A stretch of DNA of 64,000 nucleotides, taken from positions 89,275,756 through 89,339,755 of the forward strand of contig NC_134366.1 in NCBI RefSeq assembly GCF_035582795.1, written 5' to 3'. Below the pieces are notes generated by a model that made no database searches, was not told where the DNA came from, and saw only the letters and a program-made list of their open reading frames with translations. The DNA comes from Mycteria americana (taxonomy: Eukaryota > Chordata > Aves > Ciconiiformes > Ciconiidae). Below are positions 52,001 to 62,927 of the stretch, piece after piece (positions within the stretch are counted from its first letter, which is position 1; the number at the start of each line of letters is the position of its first letter). A program made the translations under genes and the position numbers.

Positions 52001-55000
52001 GGTTGGGAAAAACAGAAATACCCTAAGGAATAACAAAACTGTATGTTACAAAGCACATTAAAATGTGCTAACATTCATTTCAGTATCCCATGTTACCTAC
52101 AAAATTACAAATATATTTGAGTTGCAGCCTGAGATTTGTCAATTCTTCCCTTACATATATGGCTAATGTGTTGAAAGGTTTTGATTTGTCTGCCTTTCTC
52201 TCCTTTCCCCCATCTCAGGTATTCATTCAAAAAAACATAGGACAGTAGAATGAAGGATGGTTTCCTGATTGTCCATGCTTTGACATTGACCTATTCCTAC
52301 CAGAAATGAAAATGTTTGTAATTTATCAAAAATAAAGATTCTGGATCATTGACAAAGTAGGTATAGATTCACCATAGCACTTTTCTGAGACAAGACCAAC
52401 ATAACATAATACAAGACGGAATAAAAATAAAATTGATGGTGTTACATCATCATCTGACCATCTTCCTAAAGTAAAGGAAATTTTGTGCTGTTCTGAGGCA
52501 TTTGGTTTCTTAATTTTAACTGATGATTAAACTGTAGAGCTCCATTATATATTTACAGAGTAGTACTGGCCTGGATTTGAATCTCACTGAAATAAACATT
52601 CATTTTTAACCTGTAGTGAAAATCTCATTTTACCTGAGTTAACTTTTAAGAGTTCAATGACTGTGGAGCCTTGTGCATTGACTGATGTATTTTCATTTTT
52701 ATAATGAAGGTTACAGTCTTTTTTTTTTTTTTTTTACAATTATCTCCCTGATATTCTTATGCATGTTTGTGAATTAGACATGATAATTTCCCATGTAGAG
52801 GATGATGGCTCAGTGGCTTATATTTAAGTTGTAAGTCATCTCCTGTAAGTATTGCTAATGATGACAAAGCCGACACAATATGTGTAAATAGTTGTATATG
52901 GAACCAGTTTATTGTTTTGCACTCACACAGAATATTTTTATATTGCTTTTTTTCACTACATTTTCTATAACCCTCAGCATTGTACAGCTACACTTTTTTT
53001 TGGAAGTTTATATCATCTGATTTTGTTATGTTACCAAAGTCACTTAAGTAATCACTTTTTTATATGCTAGAGAGCCAATTATTAAAGCAAGTCTGTGGAG
53101 CTATAATACTTTTATTATTGTAGTGCTTAGAAGTGCCAAACATAATTAGACTCCTCTCCAATGTTAGGCACTTCACAAATATGTTTATTGCATACTGGTA
53201 TGGTATATCACATGTTTTTTGTGCTGCTACTGCAACTTATATTTGTGGCAAGCTTCCTATGAATGTGTTACAAGGACAGTCATATTCGAAGATCAGGGAC
53301 ATCATTCTCATCTCACTTTGGTTTTATGCCAGTAAAATCTCAATAGAGTATTCCAGATTCATATTAGTATCACTCCTGATATCTATAGGCATAACTGACA
53401 TTAGAATTGAACTCTTAACACAGTATAGAAAATACAAGTCTGCAAATGACCATTGAATTCAGAGAGAGTGTGGCTTTGGCAGTCAAATCCAAAAATCATG
53501 GCCTTAATCAAACTCATATTTTTCTTGCCAAGTTGAATAATTAGTAACTTTATATAAAGCAAAATATTTGACATGAAATATTAGGATTTGGGGACTTTTG
53601 TAATAGAATTTAACAAAAGGAGAGCTAAAGCCACCTTATTGCACGAGAAAGGCTGTCATCTGCTTGTTGTCAAGTAGTTCAGTCAGTACAGTTCTCCTCC
53701 AGATGATGACATATATATATCTTTCAGAAATACCAAGATTCATCTTCCATTTGTGTGTTTTCTACCCATATTTCTCACACTTTATGAGAGTGCTCTTATC
53801 ACTAAGCTACAGAATATTTGGGTTGGCATGGGGTATTCTATTCCTCCTATTAGTCGTCAACTTCATATAAACAACCACTGAAGAAGGGACTGAGATTCAG
53901 GTGTTCAGCCTCTTGAGGGGTCGATCTATATAACTAGAGAGCCATTCTAGGTTTCTATGGCTTATTGTGTCCTACACAAAGGGAGATAAAGGATTAACTG
54001 TTTTGGATCATGTTAAGACCCCGGTAAATTGGATGTTTTCTTAGCAGGTAGAAACACTGATTTTTTTTTTCCATCCCATGAGTGACCTGGCATGGATTCC
54101 AGATGTTACACTTGCCAAATGGGATTTGTGGCTGCAGAGGTGGGACTTACTCAATTACTCTGTTGAAACTCTTCTGACTTGTAGGATGGAGAGATTGAGA
54201 ATTACTCTCCTTGGTAGTTTGAGGTTTCCAATCTGTTCACTTGTAATCTCCCTCCTAACCCCCATTTTGGTGCTGCCAAGTAGTTCCTACCCTAACTAAA
54301 AAAGACAAGGTGGAAAAAAGACGAAAAAGAGAAAGAATTACTGTTATTTCCAAGGTGTCTAGACAGGTTGTGAAGCTCCAGAAAGTCAAACTCACAAAGA
54401 TATATGGACATCTAGAGTCTAATCAAATGGTAATTCTTTAACTAAATACCTTTGTGAATATCAGCCTAACTGATTTGCCTAAGGTCAGAGAAAAGAAACA
54501 TATCAAGGTGAGAGATGAACTGAGGTTTTCCATATCCTTTTACTGTTCCTTTAACCACAAGATATATCATCTCAAATGCTTTAGCAGTTAATTTTAATAG
54601 CTACTGACAGCATAGACTTTTTTTTTCTGTAGTTGCATTTTCCTATTTCAAGATATTGCAGAGAAGCGAGGTTAGACGGTCAGCTATTACAGCATATCCA
54701 ATTATAGATCTTAGCTGGCTTTCCATCTGGCATGGATCAACCATTTTACAATACTGCCAAATTTTTTCAAACCTCTTTACGGGTAGGAAGATGGTTGCTC
54801 TACATTAGCTGTTGTTTCACATAAGCAAAAGCATTCTCTATGCTGATAGATTTATGATTAAGGTGGCTGCAGAAATGTTCCCACCATCAGTGCATAATGG
54901 ATACTTTGTCAGTAAGCAATTTGCCTCCATTCATGGAGGTGCAATTATCAGCTTTGCTGGACTGAAGACAGTTTTGAGTGCTTCACGGAGCTTTAGTGTT

Positions 55001-55062
55001 TCTTGCTTTTTTGCATGTGACAGTAGCACATCTGCGGTCTGACCCAAGTAGATACTTCATAT
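49094..55062. other. Non-coding DNA, about 6 kb
   Basis: AT-rich with a T run near 52719-52735. The longest open frame (53133-53456) is hydrophobic, AT-biased and without family motifs, so it is taken as chance. Confidence 0.6.
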
Positions 55063-55067
55063 AGATC
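55063..55067. repeat. Left target-site duplication of the solo LTR
   Basis: AGATC lies directly before the TG end of the LTR and recurs exactly at 55666-55670 after the CA end. Confidence 0.85.
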
Positions 55068-55665
55068 TGCACTGGTTTTGGCTGGGATAGAGTTAATTTT
55101 CTTCATAGCAGCTTGTATGGTGCTGTGTTTTGGATTTGTGATGGAAACAGTGTTGATAACACAGGAATGTTTTAGCCATTGCTGAGCAGTACTTACACAG
55201 CGTTAAGGCCCTTTCTGCTCCTCACACCGCCCCACCAGCGAGTAGTCTGGGGGTGCACAAGAAGCTGGGAGGGGACACAGCTGGGACAGCTGACCCCAAC
55301 CAACCAAAGGGATATTCCACACCATATGATGTCATGCTCAGTATATAAAGCTGGGGGGGAAGAAGGAGGAAAGGGGGAATGTTCGGAGTGATGGCGTTTG
55401 TCTTCCCAAGTAACCATTACACGTGATGGAGCCCTGCTTTCCTGGAGATGGCTGAACACCTGCCTGCCCATGGGAAGTAGTGAATGAACTTCTTATTTTG
55501 CTTTGCTTTCACATGCAGCTTTTGCTTTCCCTATTAAACTGTCTTTATCTCAACCCATGTGTTTTCTCGCTTTTACCCTTCTGGTTCTCTTCCCCATCCC
55601 ACTGCAGGGGGAGTGAGCGAGCGGCTGGGGGGGGCTGAGCTGCCTGTTGGGATTAAACCATGGCA
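55068..55665 (+). mobile_element. Solo LTR of an avian endogenous retrovirus, with 5-bp target duplications
   Basis: This is a 598-bp LTR starting TGCACTGG and ending CCATGGCA, so it has the TG...CA ends. It is flanked on both sides by AGATC (55063-55067 and 55666-55670), an exact 5-bp target-site duplication. Inside are a TATATAAA box at 55342-55349, a CRE-like TGATGTCA at 55327-55334 and an ATTAAA polyadenylation signal at 55533-55538, in U3-R-U5 order, so the element reads on the plus strand. No internal retroviral sequence or second LTR adjoins, which fits recombination between two LTRs. A 5-bp duplication is usual for ERVL-type elements; the family name is not certain. The LTR at 34.98-35.30 kb is related over its first 270 or so bases. 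Confidence 0.9.
55327..55349 (+). promoter_or_regulatory. LTR core promoter: CRE-like site and TATA box
   Basis: TGATGTCA, one base off a CRE palindrome, lies 7 bp before TATATAAA. In the related LTR at 35 kb the same position is a full TGACGTCA, so this copy probably lost the site through a CpG-to-TpG change. The TATA box is intact and points toward the CDH12 exon about 5 kb downstream. Confidence 0.6.
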
Positions 55666-55670
55666 AGATC
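55666..55670. repeat. Right target-site duplication of the solo LTR
   Basis: AGATC follows the terminal CA of the LTR and matches 55063-55067 exactly. Confidence 0.85.
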
Positions 55671-57303
55671 AAAGGTCATTTGAGTTTCTTTTGAAAGACT
55701 TCTCTAAATCAGGCCTTATGTGCATACTAGTGACTGCAAAGGATGTATGGCTATCCTCTGTAGAAGGGATAACCCTTGCCAAGCTTGGTGAGGTGATTTG
55801 TGTCTGCAGTGCCATGGCTCTCTTTGATTAAGGGTTATTGCAGCAGTAATGGCATGCATCATTTTTGCTGTTCCGAAAACATTGCTTTGCTCAGGCTGTT
55901 TAGATTAATGGTAGTATAATCCAGGTCAGTACCAAAAATCTTGCAGGAACACCATTTATACTGTATTTTGTTATTCTCAATAAATAATCTTAGTAGTGAT
56001 ATTTAATTCATCATTTGCATTTCATGAGTTTCTAAGTCTGCAGTTTTGGGGACAGACTAAATAGAATCAAGATTTCTTAATTATCGCGTTTTAACAGATT
56101 GTCCATGCTTGCTGCTGGGTCACTTCACTTTTTAAAACTAGGGAAATTAATAAATGCAATCTCGGTGTATAAAAGCATGTGTGGGGGTAAGTTCATACAG
56201 GCTCTCCCTCTGTAGCTCTCTTTATGGGTTCATTAAGTCATGCATAATGGTTCTTAAATCCATATAAGATAGTCTGAAGAAATGACTAGCAACAGCTAAT
56301 CTTGAAAAAAAGCAAGATCTAAGAAAAATCTATACTTTCATATTGTATGGGGAAGAGATGCATTGAGAGTGCATGTCTGTGCACAACCCTCTTACTAGAT
56401 AAGTATCTCTTTATAAGCATCAGAGGAAATAATGTCTTTAAAAATTTAGGAAATATAGTATCTTCCTTATGGCTCAATGTTCTGATTGGATTTCTAAATC
56501 CTTATCTCCTAGCCCTCATAGCAGTTTTCTGGACAGAGGTGTATGAGGGTGCTGGATTTAAATGTCTAATGAGCATATGACAGTATAAAAGCACCAAGAC
56601 AGGTTTAGGCATCCTGCCTGGAAGACTAACACATAGCTTAAAAAGAAAATGCAAAACAATAAACACAGACTAAAAGAAATATCCATCTTAGCCTTTGAAT
56701 TGCTGTACAAGTTCCAGCTGTGTTATTAAATATATTCTATCAGGCCACTTCCACCAGGCTTCCTCCAAAGCCAGCAATGAAATGCTGGGGAAGAAGAGGC
56801 GGCAGGGGGAGACCCTCTGCCTCAGTTTCCTGCTGCTCAAGTGTTACACAGCAGCAAGCTGGTGTGGTTCTCTTCAGTGCCAAAGTACTGGATTCTCAAT
56901 TATTGGCCTTCTAACTGCTGAGCTTTAAATCAAAAAAATGAAAATTCTTCATGGTGAACTCTTGTGCAGCTGATGAGGGCATCTGTGGTGCAATCTTGTA
57001 CTACAACACCTATTAGCCACCCATTTTTCTCTGACCGTCCAATTCATCAGCTTTTTGAAACTGTAGGGAATGAAGCAAGCGCTGGCATTGCTCTATCCTC
57101 ACTCTGCAGCAGGCATTCTGGAAGGCAGTCTGGGAGACCAACAGAGAAGGGGTTAAAGTGCTCTGTGTTTTGCACTTGGTTACTAACCTTCCAGCCAAGG
57201 GGGAATTGTTCTCCTTTCATTGAAGTCCTTCAATCTCTTTGCATTACTTTTGGTGCTGTATAACATTTTAAAAGCTCCCTGACTGACAGACATGGCCGGA
57301 GGC

Positions 57304-57353
57304 AGAGCTTTGCTGGGAGAACTGTAATGTACAGAGCCTCCTCAGCAAAGAGC
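57304..57353. repeat. Short imperfect inverted repeat in a GC-richer patch
   Basis: GCTTTGCTGGGAG near 57307 and CTCCTCAGCAAAGAGC near 57338 pair with small mismatches around a loop of about 20 nt. Confidence 0.5.
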
Positions 57354-58354
57354 AGTGGTATAGCAGTTAAATTGAATACAGCGTGATTTGGGGGTTTGTG
57401 AAGCAGTGTAGACTACCCCACTAGTTTTTTGATGTTGTTTATTTCCAGCTCCCATCAATGGCTGGGCAATTCAAAAGGATACTTTGAGTTCTTTGGTTTT
57501 ATTTTCTTGCTGTGTTTCATGGTTACTATGATTTTGCCATAAAAACTAGGCATGCACCCTGCAACCATGGATCAAGAGAGGCACAGGAGTTTGGAAGTCT
57601 TGGAACTGGATTATGGATGAACACGCTCTGAACCTTATGTTATATACCGTTGAATGCATAGAAGAGAGAAGCACAAAAAGTCATGTGAACTGTTAAATAA
57701 AAAAAGCTGCTAATAGAAGTACATACTAAATATCTTAATAGTGAGTGCAGTTCTCTAATGTAGCAGGGTCCTGTCTTAAAGTTTCTTTGCTGGAATTAAA
57801 TCCATAGAATACAAATGATAATGCAAGTGGGAAGTTTGCACCCATTGTACCTAAGAATATTTTGCTCTAGATGAAAAAATTGAAATGTCTTGAGCACAAC
57901 TTAGAAAAACTTTTTTTTTTTTTTAAAGGATCATGAACAGATAGGAGTTCTTACCTCATTTTTAATCCTTTCTGAAGGTAGAATTAAAATGGTCACTTGC
58001 ACTAGATACCTTTTCACCACATTTTTTTGCTTTGTTTTTTTATTAAGACTTAAAACGTAGCCTTTCTAATCAGAACAGAAAATCTTGCCCTAAATTTAGA
58101 ATAGGAAGTGCAGTTATTTTTCTAGGGTGGTTTTTTTTTCTTCTTGAAAACTTGTTAGGTTTTCCAGGCTCCCAATTATAAATCCTTTCTATTTAGATAC
58201 TTCAGCATGTACCTAACAAATAAGAATTTCTATGTTATTTATTGTTATGGATAGTAATAATATTATTCATAAGGAAAATGTAACCTTTGGCAGTGTTTGA
58301 AAATGAAAAATATATATGGTTAGGTACTTCACTGTTTCTTCTTTTCTGAGGTCC

Positions 58355-58433
58355 ATATCGTGTCATTGATTTTTAAGCAGAACCCTTTATTGATTTGGTA
58401 GAAACTTCTGCTTAAAAATCAATGACACAATAT
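58355..58433. repeat. Near-perfect 28-bp inverted repeat (79-nt hairpin)
   Basis: Arm one (58355-58382) contains GTGTCATTGATTTTTAAGCA and arm two (58406-58433) contains TGCTTAAAAATCAATGACAC. The 28-nt arms pair with a single mismatch across a 23-nt loop. Read as minus-strand RNA, the one mismatch becomes a G-U wobble, so the stem would be continuous. Weaker complementarity seems to continue outside the core for some tens of bases (TTCAC, CTTT and AGG words in mirrored order). It could be a palindromic DNA transposon remnant or a miRNA-type precursor. I recognise no known miRNA in it. Confidence 0.8.
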
Positions 58434-59231
58434 AGCCCTAACAAAGTGGTGAATTCCATAGTGATATAAATTGTATTTTTGTTTTTAAAATGTAAAATGC
58501 ATCCATCTTAAATCCCGCGAGCAGTATTTCTTGTACCTGACAACCAGCAGACCATAGAGTAGCCTGACACTTCATTCCTAGGTTGTAGGTCTTAATGAGA
58601 CAAGATTATTAATTTATTCTTAAATCTTTAATCCATAGTGGGATTTAAAATTTATTAGCATAGAACTGTGGTTTATGGAAATGTTAGTTGTCAGAAAACA
58701 ACTTCGATTCCCTTCTATTCAAGTTAGTGCAACATGCAGCCTGCCAGTCATCCACCCCTAATGATGAAGAGCCATGGAAGGGAAAGTATGTTCGTTAAAC
58801 AGATGTCCTGGGCCTTACGAAAGTGTGAAGGTTCAGTTTTAACACCTGCATCAGCACCAGCATAGGCAAGGATAGCTTCAAGAAATCCATTAAGCCATTC
58901 TATTAAAAGAAAGATCAATAGCTTGGAAGAGCGGGAAAAATAAACACTGAAGTCTTCACGTTGCTTCAGTACTTACTGCTGCCCACCTGAAAATGAATGT
59001 AGATGTTGTGTCATTGTTTATTGGCTAATTCTAAATTCTAGAAGAGCTCCATTTGTTTCAGCATGGAATCCATAGATTTAGCAGTCTTCACTGTGTCTTT
59101 ATTGGGGCCTGGGTCACAGTATTTTTAGATGCTGTGAGTGCTCATTTTCACCAGTTTTTATTGCTGCTGAATTTGGCGTAAAGTTGCAAATGACAACTAG
59201 CACTACATTTTATTGAACTTTTCATACACCA

Positions 59232-59276
59232 TAATATTTAAATATTTACATCCCTAATATTTAAATATTTACATCC
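59232..59276. repeat. 23-bp tandem duplication
   Basis: TAATATTTAAATATTTACATCC occurs at 59232 and again at 59255 with no differences. Confidence 0.9.
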
Positions 59277-60272
59277 TTTAGCACTGTCATTTTATTAATT
59301 GCAGGCAATAAATCAGAACATTTCATAAATACAAAAAGAAAGCACCTCTGTTAATTATACTGTGGCTAGAAAACACAGTATATTTTCCTGTCTGTCTTTC
59401 TGTTAAAATGGTTTGTGCTGGTATAAACAGAGCAATGTGAGAACAATTCCTTTAGAGTGCTTTTTTTGTTCTTCTTTGCTGATGGCATTTGGCTGCTACA
59501 AGGATCACCACAGTTTTAATTGTCACCTTGGTGTGATAGTTCTGTCTCAGCCCTGTAGTTAGTTAGCACTGATTTATTTTTAATCTGTGTACCTGGCATT
59601 TGTCAGCATAAATGAGTATCACTGTCTTATCTTACTAGCTTCTGTGTTGTTTCATTTTCTATGCTGACTGGAGTTCTGTCGTTTTCTCCATATACCAGGA
59701 CTGCATTTTTTAATGTACTTTACAGTAGTCCTGAAGAACAACACAGCTATCATTTTGATACAAGGCTTGTCATGAGAAGAGAATGCCAGTCATAGACTTC
59801 ATATTGTGTGTTGGCAGCTTTGTGGTATTTAGCTCTATGGGCACTATTTCCCATTTTTTATTTCCCATGGAATTCATACAAATCTACCCTCCAGAGTCCA
59901 AGGTTCAGTATAAACATTGTCCAAGTCCACCCACAGACAGAAGGGGATGCTTCCAAGATGCTTTTCTGGCAGAGACCACATGCAAAGTATTCCTGCTCTG
60001 GACAGTAGGATCCCCTCTTCCCCAGTATTTTCTGTGTAAATCTGGAGTAAATATGTTTGACATCACTGATGGGTGACAGTTTTGTCTGATAACTGGGTCA
60101 TAAAGCAAAGGCTACGGGCCTGTCCTCAGACAGACGCAAAGGTAATGCTAAGCAGAGCAAGAATGAGCTATTCCTGTAATAACTGTACAATGTTCTAGAG
60201 CAGCTCAGTGCTACAATCAAAATAGCAATCTCTTTTAAAACTGTGATTCCTAATCTTTTTCTCTGTCTCTAG

Positions 60273-60541
60273 AAACTAACTAGGTGTGAGAATTTTGATG
60301 AATGCTTCAATGTAATTTTATGTAATTTGATGTTGCCATGTAAATCTCTTTTATAGGTCCCTTTAGATGGAATTTAATGCGGCAAAAACCTTGTCATCAG
60401 AAGGATTAATGCCTGCATTAGCATTTCCGCAATAAAATCAGAAGCTAAGTGGTGGAGGCCACAGACACCTCAAACCTGGATTCCTCTGCTCTGCATTAAG
60501 TGCTGGAGTTTTTATTACTTGCTATAGGGAAGCCGTTGCCA
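60273..60541 (+). other. CDH12: Probable 5' UTR part of the CDH12 start-codon exon
   Basis: A strong acceptor precedes this stretch: a CCTAATC branch-point-like site, then the pyrimidine run CTTTTTCTCTGTCTCTAG ending at 60272. A second, weaker acceptor (CTCTTTTATAG) ends at 60356, so the exon could instead start at 60357. The region holds several upstream ATGs that do not stay in frame with the cadherin ATG. One is a complete 22-codon upstream ORF at 60367-60435. That the start-codon exon is internal fits CDH12 genes with untranslated first exons. Which acceptor is used cannot be decided without transcripts. Confidence 0.6.
60367..60435 (+). other. Possible upstream ORF in the CDH12 leader
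   Basis: ATG at 60367 (GTCCCTTTAGATGG context, +4 is G) opens 22 codons and closes with TAA at 60433-60435, 106 bp before the cadherin ATG. It is inside the transcript with either predicted acceptor. Its start context is at least as good as that of the main ATG, so it could lower CDH12 translation. No experimental support. Confidence 0.35.
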
Positions 60542-60772
60542 ATGCTTACAAGGAACTGCTTATCCCTGCTTCTCTGGGTCCTGTTTGATGGAGGTCTCCT
60601 AACGCCACTGCATCCACAACCACAACAGACTTTAGAAGCAGAGCCAAGAGAAAATGTTGATCCAGTGCCAGGGAGGAGGTCATCTGCCCAACGAGTCAAA
60701 CGAGGCTGGGTGTGGAATCAATTTTTTGTGCTGGAGGAGTACATGGGCTCCGAACCTCAGTATGTGGGAAAG
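60542..60772 (+). CDS. CDH12: Cadherin-12 (type II classical cadherin), first coding exon
   Basis: This exon encodes the first 77 residues of cadherin-12, a neuronal type II classical cadherin that mediates calcium-dependent homophilic adhesion at the plasma membrane. Residues 1-23 look like a signal peptide: MLTRN, then a Leu-rich core. Residues 24-50 are a short prodomain. RVKR at 51-54 is a proprotein convertase site. GWVWNQFF follows, giving Trp56 and Trp58 (W2 and W4 of the mature EC1 domain), the paired tryptophans of type II cadherin strand swapping. The exon ends YVGK, then GTAATT, a phase-0 donor; the rest of EC1 lies in later exons outside the window. The start is the first in-frame ATG; the frame runs open to 60500, but the triplet there is GTG. 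The Kozak context is weak (-3 is C). The [18 protein letters not shown] opening and [13 protein letters not shown] recall vertebrate CDH12 better than CDH18, CDH10 or CDH6, from remembered family sequences only. Confidence 0.92.
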
Positions 60773-61886
60773 GTAATTTTTTACCCTTTCTTTAGAAGTT
60801 GAAATGACATAGACAAATAGTAAAATGTGCTATAAATGTGTACCTGTTTCTGGTGGGGCAAACCTTCTTCAACTGACAGTAGTTCCGTCTGTTCATCCCC
60901 TTCACCATTCAGCCTCTCATATAGCCACTATGGATATTATTATTTTTAGTGCACAAGTTTATAACATTTACTTTCTACCTTTGTATGTTTGTCTTAGTTC
61001 CTTCTCCTTGGTTTTGGAATAAAGCAAAAAAAAATGGGAGTTCTGAGATAAGTTTGTGGTGCACAACTAACTTTAATTGAATCTACTGTAATAGCATACT
61101 TGATTTTTAGCAACAAATGTCAGACTGATATCAGAGATAAGATTCAAACCAGAAGTCTCTAGCCCAGAATGCACAGTCATTTCTGATCGGTATGGTTACT
61201 CCAAGTCAGTTTTCAGCTAACGAAGATACCTGTTTTTTGCTCTGTTATCTTATGTCTCAGTATCATGTGCTTTTATTTCTGATTGTTCAGATTGTTTTCA
61301 ACTATTTCTAATAGGTTTTATTGCTTTGTAATTCAAACTCTTGCATTATAGCTTTTATACTCCGTGTGCAGACATGCACACTCACACATGCAGAGAATTT
61401 ATGCAATTCTCTCTCTCATTATATGACCACTGTTTCTGTAATAGGGCATAAGTAATTTGATAACCAACTGTTTGGGGCGTGTGGGGGGTGAATTTAGATA
61501 ATAGTGTTTTCAGAAAGGAAAGGGGAAAACGAGACCTGAAAAAAATAGTACCACAGTATATAATTGCATGCTATGTATAATTTTCAGTTTAAGTAAAGGC
61601 CCTTAGTCAATGAAAATAAGAGGTCAAGGATTCATTTCCTGGGTCCCCAAATGCCACTTCCCTAGACAGTGAGGTTTAAATTCACCTACCATAAAAATGA
61701 GGCATCATGCTTCAGTTTTTACTTCAATACCATGTTTTAACTTTTTTTAATGTAAAAGCTGGGAATGTGGGTTTTTTTTCTAAATATAAATAAAATTCAC
61801 AGAAATTAATTTTCCCTCCTGCCCTTCCAGGAAACTATTCTGAGTAGGTTGGGGTTTTTTTAGTAGTTTAGTAGTTTTATTTATTT

Positions 61887-61910
61887 CTGTTTTATTTATA
61901 AATAAAACAG
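61887..61910. repeat. 24-bp perfect palindrome
   Basis: CTGTTTTATTTA is followed directly by its reverse complement, TAAATAAAACAG, with no spacer. Confidence 0.9.
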
Positions 61911-62895
61911 CAAAAGACAACATGTGGTTCACTAGATGATTTGACAAACTAGCCAAAATTGTACTTGGATATTACACATGTAGGCATTAGCGTTAAACAC
62001 TAAAACATATTAGTCAAAACAATTTACAAAGCAGAATGTACGTTTATATCACAAAGATAATACAATGTGTTTGTTTTAGAGTCTGAAGAGAGGGGGATCA
62101 TATAATGAAAAATTGCATCTTTGTGACATCTGGTTGTTACAAATTACACTTTCTCTAACACAAACCTTTGTTCTGGCCACTCGCTAAAGATGCAGATGAG
62201 GACTCTAATCACATTTGATGCTGTAGCATAGGCAACATGATTACTGTACCTTTTACCGCAGAAGACAGAGATGTTATTACTGCACCACTGTAATTCATTA
62301 GTCTTTATTCCTTTATGTAAGATATTCTGAGTAGTCATTTAAGGTCAGTACTAAGCTGCCAAAATAATATTAATTTTGCACAAAATTGACTATTATCAAT
62401 ACATTTGAATTTGAGCTTATAAGCAACTTCAGAACTAATGGGATATTTTCATTAAGAGTAACACTTATCACATCACAGATTCACCTGGCATGTTTTTAAC
62501 TCTTAAGACTTTTTTGAACTGTTACAAGTTGTGGAAAAGCCACTTTTCAAATATGAGGAAACTTCTAATTGGAATGTAGTACACACAATAGTGATGTTTC
62601 TTGACAGTATATCATATACCACTTACCTAATAAATAAAATAAAATACAGAAGGATCTTAGTGGTGAAACATAAAATAAATTAGGAAGTTTAATTAGTACA
62701 TCAGTAACATTAAGTGAAAAAATCTGCTTCCAGAATAATGCAATTCGAGATGATCATTTTTTTCCAACATTTATTACGTGCTAAGCATCCTTTTGATGTT
62801 TATTACTTATTTTGTCTGTATTAACTATTTGCTTCAATATACCTGAAGAAAGAACCTGCCAGTTTTTGCATAAATCTGCTTTGCCTAATCCCTTT

Positions 62896-62927
62896 AAAAA
62901 AACAAAACAAAACAAAACAAAAAACAA
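62896..62927. repeat. (AAAAC)n microsatellite
   Basis: A7 followed by four to five AAAAC units. Confidence 0.9.

Larger units (their letters stand above)
55671..60272. other. Non-coding DNA upstream of the CDH12 start-codon exon
   Basis: Probably a 5' intron of CDH12. It holds a GC-richer patch at about 56740-57360, a T16 run at 57909, the 79-nt hairpin at 58.4 kb and the 23-bp tandem duplication at 59.2 kb. No leader exon could be identified from sequence alone. Confidence 0.6.

Noticed and set aside
53133..53456. 107-codon open frame, hydrophobic
   Set aside because: Ile/Leu/Phe-rich composition follows from AT-rich DNA; no signal-peptide-plus-domain order or homology recognised.
55179..55471. 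Open frames on both strands within the solo LTR
   Set aside because: They lie fully within U3-R of the LTR; solo LTRs of this type carry no protein gene.
60500..60541. In-frame extension of the CDH12 reading frame upstream of MLTRN
   Set aside because: The triplet at 60500 is GTG, not ATG, and the known cadherin-12 N-terminus begins at the ATG at 60542. The extension is taken as leader sequence.
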